A DNA stretch of 64,000 nucleotides from Adiantum capillus-veneris (taxonomy: Eukaryota; Streptophyta; Polypodiopsida; Polypodiales; Pteridaceae): NCBI GenBank assembly GCA_014529385.2, contig CM043964.1:102754087-102818086 (forward strand), in the 5' to 3' direction. The notes under the pieces are model-generated. The model was given only the letters and a program-made list of their open reading frames with translations. It had not been told where the DNA came from and ran no database searches. Positions within the stretch are counted from its first letter, which is position 1, and each line of letters opens with the position of its first letter. This document shows, one piece after another, positions 1 to 11,900 of this stretch. The translations under genes were made by a program, and so were the position numbers.

Positions 1-1007
1 GAGGAGAGACTCGTACTAGCACCACCAAATATAAAAAACCACTTCAAAGCTCCAGCCGACCAAACGAACCAGTAAGGACAACCATCAACCTCTCATGGCA
101 AGGAAGGGTGCCACACCCATAATCAAGCAAGACAAGGAAGAGGGTGCCACTAGTGATCTAAGCATCTGCCACATTAATAGACCATTCCCTCCAACCCACC
201 TTGGCCCCCACAATCACTGCATACAGATCCGACCACTGTGTGCTATCAACAAGCATCAACCACCTGCAGGATAACCAACGGCCCAAATAAGCCAAGCTAA
301 AAGCCTCACAATCGAGTTTCCGATGAAGGTTGCCAACCCAAGAAGCCCTTCTGCATTATATTACGGACCCTGCATTTTGAGGTGGCAAGTTGCACCAACA
401 CCCAAGGACAGACCGAGGACATAATAGCCCCAAAACTCTTTCCTTACCTTATGCCTTACCTTAAGTTAGTGAATTCAAAAGTCAAAGACTTTTATATATT
501 TTTTACTCTCTTCCTCTCTCTCTCTCTCTAGTCAATGCAAAAGCCTTTTACTTGTTAGAACTCTTCAATGTTTTATTAAAAAAACTATCTCGAAGCATCT
601 GCAACCGGCCAATGTTCGGGAAAAGTGTGCATCACCTTAGCCTTGAGCCGATTGATAGGAGGCGGAGAAGGAAAAAATTCGCTTGAAAAATATAAGAAAA
701 TAGAGTTAAATTGTTTAAAAAATCGGCATTTTGCAAAATTTTCTCTTTGGATCTACCCTAAGGCTCTTCAATGTGTTATTAAAAAAAATTTCCCTCAAAC
801 GGTTTACGCCCATAGACCCTTTGAGGGATATATTTTTAACTATATAATGAGAGAAAGAGAGAGAGCGGAAGCTCGACGAAATGAATGTACTTATTGTTAG
901 CAAAAAAATTGTGATTAGCAATTTAGATTCTCACCCTGACCACACACCATTATGAGTTGGGTGGAAACGCTTCTTGCACCTACTCATCATAGGGTTTCTA
1001 AAGCAAT

Positions 1008-1062
<55 letters not shown>

Positions 1063-1322
1063 GCCTCTCAAAGAAAACAAAATCCTACCCCGAACAATCT
1101 TTGCACTTGAGGATGATGGTAGCACTACTGGATGTGGATGCGGTGGTGGGCAGCCTTGTTGCCTTGCTGAGAAGGGATAGAGTCTGTTTATGTGCAAGCT
1201 ACATCACATGAATTTCCATAGAGTCATCAAAGACGGGCTGCACATTTAGAGAGAGAGAGAGAGAGAGGAGTCACATAGAGAGAGGGGAGGGAGAGGTTTT
1301 CCACATGCAAATAGAGGGTTTG
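1..1322. other. Unassigned flank left of element 1
   Basis: No convincing gene is visible. The short open frames are biased by A/T runs and GA dinucleotides and lack recognisable motifs. A pyrimidine tract lies near 507-529, and (AG)n tracts lie at 1010-1060 and 1249-1266. The last five bases (1318-1322, GTTTG) may be one copy of the target-site duplication of element 1. Confidence 0.5.
1010..1060. repeat. (GA)n microsatellite
   Basis: An uninterrupted GA dinucleotide tract of about 51 bp. The open frames across it on both strands are translated repeat, not genes. Confidence 0.95.
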
Positions 1323-3652
1323 TGTGAGGTCCCTGCCCCTTTTTGAGAGGAGCGGAGTACCTTTGATAGGTCTCCAATCCTGAAAAGGAAAAACCAACGG
1401 ACATTGCCTTAGCTACTACGTAGCCACGGGCATGAACCGTTGTGAAGGATTGGTCCTATCTCGCTATGGCGGAGCGTGACCACCATAACCCTATCTAAAA
1501 ACTATCTATAATCAATTATACCTAAAAATATAAATCTTAGAGTGACCAACCTGTGCGCTTTTTTCTCCATGTTTCAAAAGCACAGCCGCCAAGGTTTGTC
1601 TCTTTTAAGATTTATGACTTAAAAAAAAACAATTTCTAGCGTTGGAAAGTTACCCGACTCATCGGGTCCACCCGTCCATAGAATGATACCGTCGGGGTAT
1701 CATTCTCCCACTTTCCACACCACACTCACCCTTCTTTTGTTATCTAATTACTACCACACTGTTAAAACATACATGTTCCTTTACTTTATTTATGATACTG
1801 GTTCGTTAAAACAATCCTTCAAACAATATTACAAACAATAGTCAAACAAGAAGTCGTCCAATTTTAAACCAACAACCCTTGGATTAGGTTCACTCAAGAA
1901 TCTCTAATGGCACTATTATGTCCGATCTATATATACATTATTTATAAAAACCCTTGTCCTCATGAGCGTCCCATACCGCTCGACAAGTACTCGTTGTGCT
2001 AATCTGGACGTACTCCCGCCACAGCAACAACGGTGCCAATCTGGGCGTCATCCTCACACCACGGCAAAACAAAACTGCAGTATCCAGCTGGGTTAATCTG
2101 GGTGTACTCCCACCACAGCATCAGCGGTGCCATCCTGGGCGTCATCTCACGCCTCAACGACTGCCACATAATACCAGCGCTAATAAGTAGAGAGACTTGA
2201 GAGAAACCATACCGAAGGTTTTGGACAAACATTCTTTCCTATAGCAACCAGTTTAACCGGACATTTTTTCCTACTTGTCAAACATATGCCGAGTTTCTTG
2301 GGGTTAAGCCCCGTGGTTTCGGTCCGTGTTTTCTTTTCATAAGGTAAATGATATATTCCTATGGTCTCGCATATGCAATGATGCATAACTTGAAACTGCA
2401 ATACTAAACTGTACCATAACTCCAATTCGTCCGATTGGTGGAGATATAACATGTTCCGCAGGAGTTCCACCGTTACTTGTACCAGCTTCATGAGCATTAG
2501 CGCCTTGGGTTCGAGCACGCTTTGGAGCCATTTTTTTGTACTACACTTATGTTATACGCTTAGAACTTTAAATTGGTCAATTTTCCTAGTAATCTCCTTG
2601 TTTCCAAAGAGAGTCTATAATTTAAACCCTCGCCAACTCGGATTCACACTTAGTGTTGTTGTTCTACATCAAATATTTGTTAATCTTAATTAATCAAAAA
2701 TTAAGTGTGTAAACTACGAGTGAAAGTTTAGGACTACATTACTTTTATGCATGACATTTCTTATCCAATTCTAACTTCCATTTCTATACTTCAACTAAAT
2801 CAATTTTTAGTATTATTCAAAATTCTACTTAATCTAATTGACAATAAAATTGGTGAATGAGAATTTCATCATGTATAATAAATATATGATGAGTTCTCTT
2901 ATGTATTAACTTTCAATTAACTATGCATAAGTTAATAGTGAAGATGTACTAACTAGAGAGAGTAGGTATACTTAGAGAGATTAGAGTAAGAGAAAACATA
3001 CACACACATAATTCCTAAAGTTAATTGAATCCTACTAATCTATTAAAGAGATTACAGTAAGAGATAGCACACACACACACACATATCCTTCTTAAAACTA
3101 ATTGAATCTTACTAATCTATTAGAGAGAGTACAGTAAGAGATAGCACACGCACACACATATCCTTCTTTAAGCTAATTGAATCTTACTAATCTATTAGAG
3201 AGATTAGAGTAAAAGATAGCACACACACACACACACATATCCTTCTTAAAGCTAATTGAATCTTACTAATCTATTAGAGAGATTAGAATAAGAGATAGCA
3301 CACATACACAAATATATCCTTCTTAAAGCTAATTGAATCTTACTAATCTATTAGAGAGATTAGAGTAAGAGATAGCACACATACACACACATATCCTTCT
3401 TAAAGCTAATTGAATCTTACTAATCTATTAGAGAGATTAGAGTAAGAGATAGCACACATACACACATATCCTAAAGTTAATTGAATCTTTAATTAATACG
3501 CACCTTATTAGTCCACTAGAGTTTTTGCTCTCTTAGTGGTTTGTGGACGCCTTCTCTCTAAGAGAAGTGGCAGCACTTCGTGAGCACTATAGAGGCAATC
3601 TCTATGTCTAAAGTGTGAGTATGGATGCTCTATTTATAGCAGAAAAGAAAAC
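1323..3652 (-). repeat. 3' LTR of element 1
   Basis: Direct repeat of 7051-9386. It starts TGTGAGGTCC on the plus strand, the complement of a canonical ...CA end. It contains a tandem array of a unit of about 75 bp (3027-3480). At 3652 it passes straight into RNase H coding sequence with no polypurine tract, which suggests that its inner end was lost in a deletion. Confidence 0.9.
3027..3480. repeat. Six-copy tandem repeat of about 75 bp inside the LTR
   Basis: Each unit has a TTGAATCTTACTAATC core, then a GAGAGATTAGAGTAAGAG stretch, a short CA microsatellite, and ATATCCTTCTTAAAGC. Six units are readable. They differ mainly in the length of the CA tract. The same array is present in the other LTR, so it predates this insertion. 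Confidence 0.9.
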
Positions 3653-5021
3653 ATCTCCATAGCTTGAACTGCTAGCAATTCTAAATCATGTGTAGCATAA
3701 TTCACTTCATGAACCCTAAGCTTCCGAGAAGTAAAATCTACAAGCCTTCCTTCTTGAGTAAGGACTCCTCCTAATGCAAGGTTACTAGCATCTGTGTGAT
3801 CACCTCGAATTCTTTGGTGAAATCTGGAAGTTTTAAGAGAGGTTCTGAAGCAAGATACTCCTTAAGCTGTTTGAAGCAAGATTCATGTTTTTCTTCCCAA
3901 AGTATCGTAGCTCCTTTCTTTAGCAAGTCGGTTAGTGGTGCAGCTTTAAGAGCATAGTCCTTTACAAAGATCCTGTACCACCCTGTGATACCTAAGAACC
4001 CTCTGGCTTTGGTTTGTGAAGTGGGTTGAGGCCATTCCACAATATCTTTGACTTTGTCAGGGTCAACAGAGACTCCTTCAGGTGAAATGATAAACCCTAA
4101 GTAACAGACCTTAGGGGTAAATAAGGTACATTTGCTTTTCTTTGCATACAGCTTATTTTGGCGTAAAAGCTCTAACACTTTCCTAACGTGTCCTTCATGC
4201 TCTTCCTCTGATTTGGAATAAATTAAGATATCGTCAAAGAATACTAGGACAAAATCATCCAAGAATTCTCTAAAGATATCGTGCATCAGACGATTGAAAG
4301 TTGCAGGAGCATTCGTAAGTCCGAAAGCCATTACTGTAAATTCGTAATGACCATAACGAGTGTTGAAAGCTGTTTTGGAGATATCAGCCTCCTGGATTCG
4401 AATTTGATGATAGCCAGATCGAAGATCAATCTTAGTGAATATTTTGGCTCCATGTAATTTGTCCAGCATCTCATCAATACGAGGAATTGGATATTTATTC
4501 TTGATGGTAACCTGATTTAAGCCCCTATAATCTATGCAAAGTCGAAGAGAGCCATCCTTTTTCTTTTGGAAGAGAACAGGTGCACCCCATGGAGATGTAC
4601 TAGGTCGGATAAACCCTTGCTCAATCAACTGCTTGAGCTGCTCCTTGAGTTCTATAGCCTCTGGAAGTGACATCTTGTACGACGCTCTTGAGACTGGTTC
4701 ATTACCTGGAAAAAATTTGATTTCATGGTCTATCTCCCTAGGTGGTGGTAGTTCAGAAAGTTCAGCGGGAAAAACATCCGAAAATTCTTCTAGCCACATT
4801 GGTTCACGGCTGGAAGAAGATTTTTCTTCTTTGTTTAGTTTGACTACAAAAATTTGTTGACCCTTGCGTAACCCTTTCAAAAGACGATTAACTTTGACCA
4901 AGTAAGCTTTTGGTCGTCCATTCTGGCCTTGAATAGTGACTTCTTGACCTTGGTTGTTCACAAAAGTAACACTTCCTTGGGCACAATGGATATTGGCATT
5001 ATGACTGGCTAACCAATCCAT
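3653..5021 (-). pseudogene. Ty3 reverse transcriptase with truncated RNase H
   Basis: Reverse transcriptase part of the polyprotein. It would copy element RNA into DNA in virus-like particles. Visible RT blocks in order are a [14 protein letters not shown] block, [22 protein letters not shown], the catalytic FFDDILIYS block, and [11 protein letters not shown]. RNase H begins with FEVIT. A two-base CA/TG dinucleotide gain near 3793-3798 then shifts the frame, so the open frame ends at 3771. RNase H-like sequence continues in the shifted frame and stops abruptly at the LTR (3653) before the domain is complete. No integrase follows. The frame is the same as gag and protease upstream, so this was one polyprotein. 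It is non-functional as it stands. Confidence 0.9.
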
Positions 5022-5057
5022 TCCAAGAGTTCCGTCATAGATTCCTATGGGTAAGGT

Positions 5058-5402
5058 TCAAAAAGTAGCAGAAGTAGAGTATTCTCCCAACTTGAAATCT
5101 ATTTTTCCCACAGTGTACTGAGATAACACCTCCTTTCCATTGGCTAATTCAACTCTCATCTTTCTTGCAGGGTATTGATTAAGTCCTAACCTCCTTAAAC
5201 ATTTAGGTGACAAGAAAGAGTGAGTACTACCACAATCAATAAGAAGCTCAAAATTTTCACCTTGGTGATTTTCAGGTGTTTGAATGACAGCATATTGTTG
5301 TCTTGCTCTTGGGTTATCGATTGCAGCATGTAGAGTTGCTCTTTTCTCTTGTTCTTCTCCCAATTTTGGTTCTCCTATGATAGCATTGACTCTGGCAGCC
5401 AT
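5058..5402 (-). pseudogene. Ty3 aspartic protease segment
   Basis: Protease part of the polyprotein. The motif LLIDCGSTHSFLS holds the active-site Asp and Gly, with Cys where Ser or Thr is usual. The segment is bounded by two in-frame TGA codons, at 5418-5420 (after gag) and 5058-5060 (before RT). All three segments share one frame, so the stops interrupt what was a continuous gag-pro-RT reading frame. Both TGAs could come from CGA by deamination of methylated C; that is inference from codon context. The start at 5402 is only the first Met after the stop, not a biological start. Confidence 0.8.
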
Positions 5403-5417
5403 TCCGGGCCCTCGACC

Positions 5418-6233
5418 TCATCCTCCATTTCTTTCTCCACGATTTATTATTTGGCCTCGTTCTCTAGCTCGATTAGATGTATTTGTTGCGGAGACTCTCC
5501 TAGGACATACATTCCTGAAATGTCCTAGCTCGTTGCATTCATAGCATCTAAGATCTGCATTTTGAGCTCCATTGGCTGAAGCTGCAACAATTGGATGAGT
5601 TTGGTGAACTGGGTGAACTTGCCTTTGGTTCCACATCATAGGCCGTCCTCTCCTTCCAGCATTCCTTATATTTCCATTTCGCACCCTTTGAGAGTTTGAC
5701 ATCTCTTTAACTAAGGGTTTAGCTCTTAAAAGAGCATCTTGCAAATTTACGGGCCTCATGGCTTCTAGATGAGTATTTAAAGGAGCATTTAGCCCTTGGA
5801 AGAAACAGACTACTTGTTGATCTGCGGTCATTGGCGGAGCATAGCACCTAAGAGTTACAAATTTGGAGTAGTATTCTTCCACTGTAAGATGAAACTGACG
5901 TAAGTTGAAGAATTCATTCATCTTAAGGGATTTGTGTGCAGGTGGAAGATAACGTCCTTTGACAGTATACTTAATGTCTTCCCAAGTTTGAGTGTTTTGA
6001 GCTACTTGATTATCTTTGCAGTGTTGTTTCCACCAAAGCTTGACATCCCCCGTGAGACGAAACATAGCCAACATTGCTTGGTTATCGAGAGTAGTACCAG
6101 CAGCAGCAAAATAATCCTCCATCTCTTCGAGCCACACTTCTGCATCGCGCTCAACTAGGGCTCCTTCCCCTTTGAAAGAGGGAAGTTTAGCTTGCTTCAG
6201 AAGTAGCTTTTTCTCTTGAAGAGATGTGTACAC
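5418..6233 (-). pseudogene. Ty3 gag (capsid and zinc knuckle)
   Basis: Structural protein that packages the element RNA. Residues 1-180 look like a retrotransposon gag domain, with LTGDVKLWWKQHC and a later region containing YLPPAHKSLKMNEFFNLRQ. A CCHC zinc knuckle lies near residues 229-242 (CYECNELGHFRNVC, C-x2-C-x4-H-x4-C), followed by a basic tail. The frame closes at a TGA (5418) and continues in the same frame into protease. The Met at 6233 lies just before the conserved gag region and is a reasonable start, although a longer N-terminus is possible. This segment itself carries no frameshift. Confidence 0.88.
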
Positions 6234-6415
6234 CGCACTCTGTGTAATATAGATTAAGTGAAACTTTATTGGATACTCTAACTTTAATCCACTTTAAAGC
6301 AAGACTTCATCAGACAATAATACAAACAAAAGATAATATTAATCCAAACTTTATTTATATACACATTATTTGCTACCAAGGTTGGTAGTCTTTAGGTACA
6401 AGGATTGTAATGTCT

Positions 6416-6868
6416 CTATATTTTGAGTTTAGTGACTACAAAAGGATAGGCTAAAGGATCAAAATAAAAAGTTTCTTTTGACCCTTGAAAGCTACGAGAT
6501 ACACATATGGGTCGAATCCTACCACCATGGATAACTTCTGTAACTTGGCTATAGACCCATTGAGTTTGAGATATCTTTTCTCCTCCCAAGGTAACGGTAG
6601 CATCTGGATTCTTAGTTCCAATGAAAAGATAAACTTCGATGACTTTTAATTCCTCTGCCCATCGAATTTTCTTGAGGTTGGTATCCATGCACCATATCTT
6701 GTCAGCATCGATGGTATAGATTCCTCCAGATGGACTCCAGTTGATGCCCCATCCTCTATGCACCCTTGGAATAGGTGGTGCAGACACCCTATCCAAAATC
6801 ATCATCACCCTTTTTCGAAACTGATAATTTGGTGATTGGCATGCATTTTCAAACATGATGGTGAACAC
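6416..6868 (-). CDS. Uncharacterised leader ORF, 150 aa, upstream of gag
   Basis: An open frame of 150 codons between the primer site and gag, on the element's coding strand. Its composition is protein-like: hydrophobic and charged residues are mixed, there are no simple repeats, and Trp is frequent (WGINWSPSGG, WCMDTNLKKIRW, QWVYSQ). I recognise no domain. It is not a protease, RNase H, chromodomain or zinc finger by motif. Some plant Ty3 lineages carry an extra ORF before gag, but I cannot assign this one. It is unbroken although the polyprotein is broken, which may reflect selection or chance. It could also be a captured host fragment. Confidence 0.45.
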   Translation of the reverse strand: MFTIMFENACQSPNYQFRKRVMMILDRVSAPPIPRVHRGWGINWSPSGGIYTIDADKIWCMDTNLKKIRWAEELKVIEVYLFIGTKNPDATVTLGGEKISQTQWVYSQVTEVIHGGRIRPICVSRSFQGSKETFYFDPLAYPFVVTKLKI

Positions 6869-7035
6869 CTGGAATTTTTGGTAGGCTGAATGAAGATTTT
6901 CTTGTACCAGGAAAGTTCACTCTTCAACACCATCTAAAAACTCAAAACAATTTTTCTAGGTTCTTCTATTATTTCAAACATTCGCATCCTTCAATATCCA
7001 AACATCAATCTAAAAATCTCCCCAAGCTTTAACCT

Positions 7036-7049
7036 AGGCTCTGATACCA
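7036..7049 (-). other. Primer binding site, element 1
   Basis: The minus strand reads TGGTATCAGAGCC one base inside the right LTR. This matches the 3' end complement of plant initiator-Met tRNA, the usual minus-strand primer of many plant LTR elements. It fixes the orientation of element 1. Confidence 0.9.
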
Positions 7050-7050
7050 G

Positions 7051-9981
7051 TGTGAGGTCCCTGCCCCTTTTTGAGAGGAGCGGAGTACCTTTGATAGGTC
7101 TCCAATCCTGAAAAGGAAAAACCAACGGACATTGCCTTAGCTACTACGTAGCCACGGGCATGAACCGTTAGTGAAGGATTGGTCCTATCTCGCTATGGCG
7201 GAGCGTGACCACCATAACCCTATCTAAAAACTATCTATAATCAATTATACCTAAAAATATAAATCTTAGAGTGACCAACCTGTGCGCTTTTTTCTCCATG
7301 TTTCAGAAGCACAACCGCCAAGGTTTGTCTCTTTTAAGATTTATGACTTAAAAAAAAACAATTTCTAGCGTTGGAAAGTTACCCGACTCATCGGGTCCAC
7401 CCGTCCATAGAATGATACCGTCGGGGTATCATTCTCCCACTTTCCACACCACACTCACCCTTCTTTTGTTATCTAATTACTACCACACTGTTTAAACATA
7501 CATGTTCCTTTACTTTATTTATGATACTGGTTCGTTAAAACAGCCCTTCAAACAGTATTACAAACAATAGTCAAACAAAAAGTCGTCCAATTTTAAACCA
7601 ACAACCCTTGGATTAGGTTCACTCAAGAATCTCTACTGGCGCTATTATGTCCGATCGGTATATACATTATTTATAAAAACCCTTGTTCTCATGAGCGTCC
7701 CATACCGCTCGACAAGTACTCATTGTGCTAATCTGGACGTACTCCCGTCACAGCAACAACGGTGCCAATCTGGGCGTCATCCTCATGCCACGGCAAAACA
7801 AAACTGCAGTATCCAACTGGGTTAATCTGGGTGTACTCCCACCACAGCATCAGTGGTGCCATCCTGGACGTCATCTCACGCCTCGGCAACTGCCACATAA
7901 TACCAGCGCTAATAAGTAGAGAGACTTGAGAGAAACCATACAGAAGGTTTTGGACAAACATTCTTTCCTATAGCAACCAGTTTAACCAGACATTCTTTCC
8001 TACTTGTCAAACATATGCCGAGTTTCTTGGGGTTAAGCCCGGTGGTTTCGGTCCGTATTTTCTTTTCATAAGGTAAATGATATATTCCTATGGTTTCGCA
8101 TATGCAATGATGCATAACTTGAAACTGCAATACTAAACTGTACCATAGCTCCGATTGGTCCGACTGGTGGAGACATAACATGTTCCGCAAGAGTTCCACC
8201 GTTACTTGTACCATCTTCATGATCATTAGCGCCTTGGGTTCGAGCACACTTTGGAGCCATTTTTTTGTACTACACTTATGTTATACACTTAGAACTTTAA
8301 ATTGGTCAATTTCCATAGTAATCTCCTTGTTTCCAAAGAGAGTCTGTAATTTGAACCCTTGCCAACTCGGATTCACACTTAGTGTTATTGTTCTACATCT
8401 AATTTCTATACATCAAATATTTGTTAATCTTAATTAATCAAAAATTAAGTGTGTAAACTACGAGTGAAAGTTTAGGACTACATTACTTTTATGCATGACA
8501 TTTCTAATCCAATTCTAACTTCCATTTCTTTACTTCAACTAAATCAATTTTTAGTATTATTCAAAATTCTACTTAATCTAATTGACAATAAAATTGGTGA
8601 ATGAGAATTTCATCATGTATAATAAATATATGATGAGTTCTCTTATGTATTAACTTTCAATTAACTATGCATAAGTTAATAGTGAAGATGTACTAACTAG
8701 AGAGAGTAGGTATACTTAGAGAGATTAGAGTAAAAGAAAACATACACACGCATAATTCCTAAAGTTAATTGAATCCTACTAATCTATTAAAGAGATTACA
8801 GTAAGAGATAGCACACACACACACATATCCTTCTTAAAACTAATTGAATCTTACTAATCTATTAGAGAGAGTACAGTAAGAGATAGCACACGCACACACA
8901 TATCCTTCTTTAAGCTAATTGAATCTTACTAATCTATTAGAGAGATTAGAGTAAAAGATAGCACACACACACACATATCCTTCTTAAAGCTAATTGAATC
9001 TTACTAATCTATTAGAGAGATTAGAGTAATAGATAGCACACATACACACACATATCCTTCTTAAAGCTAAGTGAATCTTACTAATCTATTGGAGAGATTA
9101 GAGTAAGAGATAGCACACATACACACATATCCTTCTTAAAACTAATTGAATCTTACTAATCTATTAGAGAGATTAGAGTAGGAGATAGCACACATACATC
9201 ATTCCTAAAGTTAATTAAATGCTTAATTAATACGCACCTTATTAGTCCACTAGAGTTTTTGCTCTCTTAGTGGTTTGTGGACGCCTTCTCTCTAAGAGAA
9301 GTGGCAGCACTTCGTGAGCACTATAGAGGAAATATCTATGTCTAAAGTATGAGCATGGATGCTCTATTTATAGCAGAAAAGAAAACGTGCAACTTTTTTT
9401 CCCAAAAAAAAAATATTTTTAATTTTTTTTTACATATTTTTTTTTCTCACAAAATCATACCCGCGTTTTTGATACCCTTGTGGTACCCATCAGCTTGACC
9501 ACTTTGTCATTATCATCAAAAGATAAGGCCACACAGCTCCCCCTCAGTAAGATTAGTCAAGACTAGCCTCTCCTTTTCATGTGACAGTGTGTCTCACTTT
9601 GTCCCCTCCTATGTGAGTCCAGGTGAGTCCATGTGCCTTCATTTGTCATCCCTGTGTATTCTTTTGTCTTTATAATTATTTTATTTATTTCCTTAATGAT
9701 AATTTACTTTACATTTTTAAGTTAAACTTTACAGTCTTATATTAACTTTATAGTAGTAAAAGAAAATTCTACAATCAGTAATAAATAAGTCTTGCAATAA
9801 GTTAGTTAGTGATTCATATAGCTAAACATGTCAGAATTTTGTAGCATAAATTTTAAATTCTAGGTTTTCTTAGCCTACGATTCATAATTTGAACTCGAAT
9901 ATCTTAAATAATGAGTGATGGTTTAAAAAAATTCAAATGCGTAATAGAACTTGTGTGAAATTTGAAAGTATAGACTTTACA
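7051..9981 (-). repeat. 5' LTR of element 1 (outer end inferred)
   Basis: 7051-9386 matches the left LTR. The stretch 9387-9981 has no counterpart on the left. It is included because it ends CA at 9980-9981 followed by GTTTG, matching the five bases before the left LTR, and gives a TGT/ACA terminal inversion. If that is wrong, the LTR ends at 9386-9387. A six-unit array of about 75 bp lies at 8768-9215. The stretch 9388-9460 is very T-rich. Confidence 0.7.
8768..9215. repeat. Six-copy tandem repeat of about 75 bp in the right LTR
   Basis: Same unit as at 3027-3480, again six readable copies, with independent changes in CA-tract length and point substitutions. The equal copy number in both LTRs implies that the array has been stable since insertion. 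Confidence 0.88.
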
Positions 9982-11338
9982 GTTTGGACTTTGGCATCTT
10001 TGTTTATTGCATGCACAATGAGAGATAAAGAGGGGGGGGGGGGGGATTATAAAAAGTGGGGAGCAAAATATTAATGGATTTTATGAAGATTCTCCCTTTT
10101 ACGAAAGGTGGGGAGACAAACATGCAGTGTCAACTTTCCATTTTGTCTTTTGTGAGCTTGCTAGATTCCTTATAAAATTGAATGAGGATACTGATACTGG
10201 TCAACAAATAGCAACAAATAGGTGACAGTCTCAATTTGCATCACCGTAAAAATATTCACGATAGTTGACTAATAAGGTTGCCCCATGAGCAAAGAGTTGA
10301 AAAATATTAAGGTCTACTATAATTAAGCAAACAATTCAAAAATACTAAGGTCTAAGGTCTACTGTAATTAAGCAAAAATTTGAAAAATAATAGGTTTATT
10401 ATAATTAAGCAAAGAGTTGAAAAATATTCAAATATAGTGCAAAAGTAGGGGGGTGGGGGGGGTGGGAGGGGACGGCAAGGTCGAGCGCTAATGTACATGA
10501 AAGCCTGTAGACAAAATGTCAACAATGTTAGGGAAAATCGATTTTCATAAACTTACAGAATTCCTTTGGGCAATGGAAAAGCTATGAGGCTTCTTTCACT
10601 TGCTAGCAAAAAACACAAGAAAGAATAAGCTCAAGAGTTATCCAATGTCAGGCTTGCTAGTACCTACCTCTTGCTTCACATATCCATTCTTAAATTTAAT
10701 GACCATCTTTAGGAGGTCTAGGGCCAATTTATTTAGTCCCTCAAGTGAAGAAATGAGTGACTTACAAAAATGAGTGACATATAGGAGCTCTTAGCTATGT
10801 GTGTTCTAATCAAGTGTCTTTCATTGACCCGCTCGATTTTATCATCGCTCGCAAAACTTCGCTCAGAGTTTGGGATTCCTCATTGGTGTAGAGAGTATAT
10901 CCCAAAAGAATCTTTGACCCTAAAGGGCCCTGGGGGCTCACATTTTTCCTAATGGGGGTGGGGGTCATTCAGGTTATGACTTCGTGAGTGATGTCAAGAA
11001 TCAAAAAGCTAACATTACATCTAGTTACTTACTTGCATTGAATCCCAATTTGAGGAGTTAGTGGTCTACTAGCATTAGCACAAGGCTTCCATGGGCTAGA
11101 GGTTATGTGCATGTGATGCAAAATCTGGCTCTAAGGGTAGGGATTCTAGATCTACCCAAATTCCGCCTCCATCTTCTCCTCTGCCTCCACTTCCACCTTC
11201 TCCTCCACTTCCACTAGCTACTCCATTTCCTTTATCAGCTTTCTTATGTCTGTTAAGATCTGAGTGAGCCATCGAATGAGTTTCACTTGTTCCTTCAATT
11301 GTTGCTTGTATGCTTCCATCACTGCTGCAAAATTGAAA
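9982..11338. other. Unassigned AT-rich sequence
   Basis: No gene is recognisable. A G14 run lies at 10032-10045 and G-rich runs near 10447-10473. The phrase AATATTAAGGTCTACTATAATTAAGC and variants recur two to three times around 10305-10400, a short local duplication. Confidence 0.4.
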
Positions 11339-11546
11339 CAACTCTGATACAATTTGTGACGAGACATGAGAGAGAAGAAAATTGAATAAAAAGAAATTAC
11401 AAAGTACACGGAGTAGGCAGAGGAAATCAAAAATCTGTATTGATATAATTTGACGGGTACAAGAAGAGCGTAGCTCATGTCAAACCTCTCGACCACCCCC
11501 GAGCTATCTCACTCTCAATCTTGTGCACAGTTCTCAATCTCAATTG

Positions 11547-11578
<32 letters not shown>

Positions 11579-11900
11579 TTCACAATCACAATCACAATTG
11601 CAGTCCACCATCACAATCATACAACCTTCCCCTGATTATGGAGACTATCTTCCTCAAATAGGTAGCCAAAAAAGTGGCTATTTTTGTCCTCTCCTTTTGT
11701 CTTTAGCAAATTGGCCCAAAATTAGGCTCAAAAACAGGCATCCTGGACACGAACACATAGGAGCTGCAAAAAAACATCCCACACATGGGAGTTAGCAAAG
11801 TTAGCAAGTCCTAAAAAAGTTTTCCATTTTCAGCGACCCGTAGCTCCCAAATAGTTTGAATTCTCCCGAGGTCGTCTCAAATGAATTTTTTTGCCTCGTC
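11339..11900 (-). mobile_element. Possible decayed LTR end with primer site
   Basis: On the minus strand TTGTATCAGAGTTG (about 11339-11353) resembles a mutated TGGTATCAGAGC primer site. To its right the plus strand begins TGTGACGAG, as an LTR edge should. To the left, at 11096-11330, is a short Glu- and Lys-rich open stretch (MEAYKQQLKEQVKLIRWL) that could be the start of a gag-like frame. No partner LTR was found in the window, so the right boundary is a guess. Confidence 0.3.
11547..11578. repeat. (CACTCT)n hexanucleotide repeat
   Basis: Five tandem CACTCT units, followed by related CACAAT units to about 11600. The Ser-His open frame across it is translated repeat. Confidence 0.85.

Larger units (their letters stand above)
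1323..9981 (-). mobile_element. Ty3-type LTR retrotransposon, element 1, integrase deleted
   Basis: Two long direct repeats (from 1323 and from 7051) flank a minus-strand gag-protease-RT region, and an initiator-Met-like primer site abuts the inner edge of the right repeat. The 5' LTR is therefore on the right and the 3' LTR on the left. The two LTRs differ at roughly 3% of positions by eye over the first 1.2 kb, plus indels, so this is not a very young insertion. Repeat homology stops at 3652/9386. A longer 5' LTR ending in CA at 9980-9981 and followed by GTTTG (9982-9986) would match GTTTG at 1318-1322. In that reading one internal deletion removed the rest of RNase H, all of integrase, the polypurine tract and the outer part of the 3' LTR. 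The right boundary is inference; the rest is directly visible. Confidence 0.85.

Noticed and set aside
974-1197. Open frames over the AG tract on both strands
   Set aside because: They are translated dinucleotide repeat (Arg-Glu or Ser-Leu) with short tails.
1996-2693. Several 60-110 codon frames repeated at 7725-8437
   Set aside because: They lie in the LTRs, occur on both strands, differ by frame-neutral and frame-breaking changes alike, and have no motifs.
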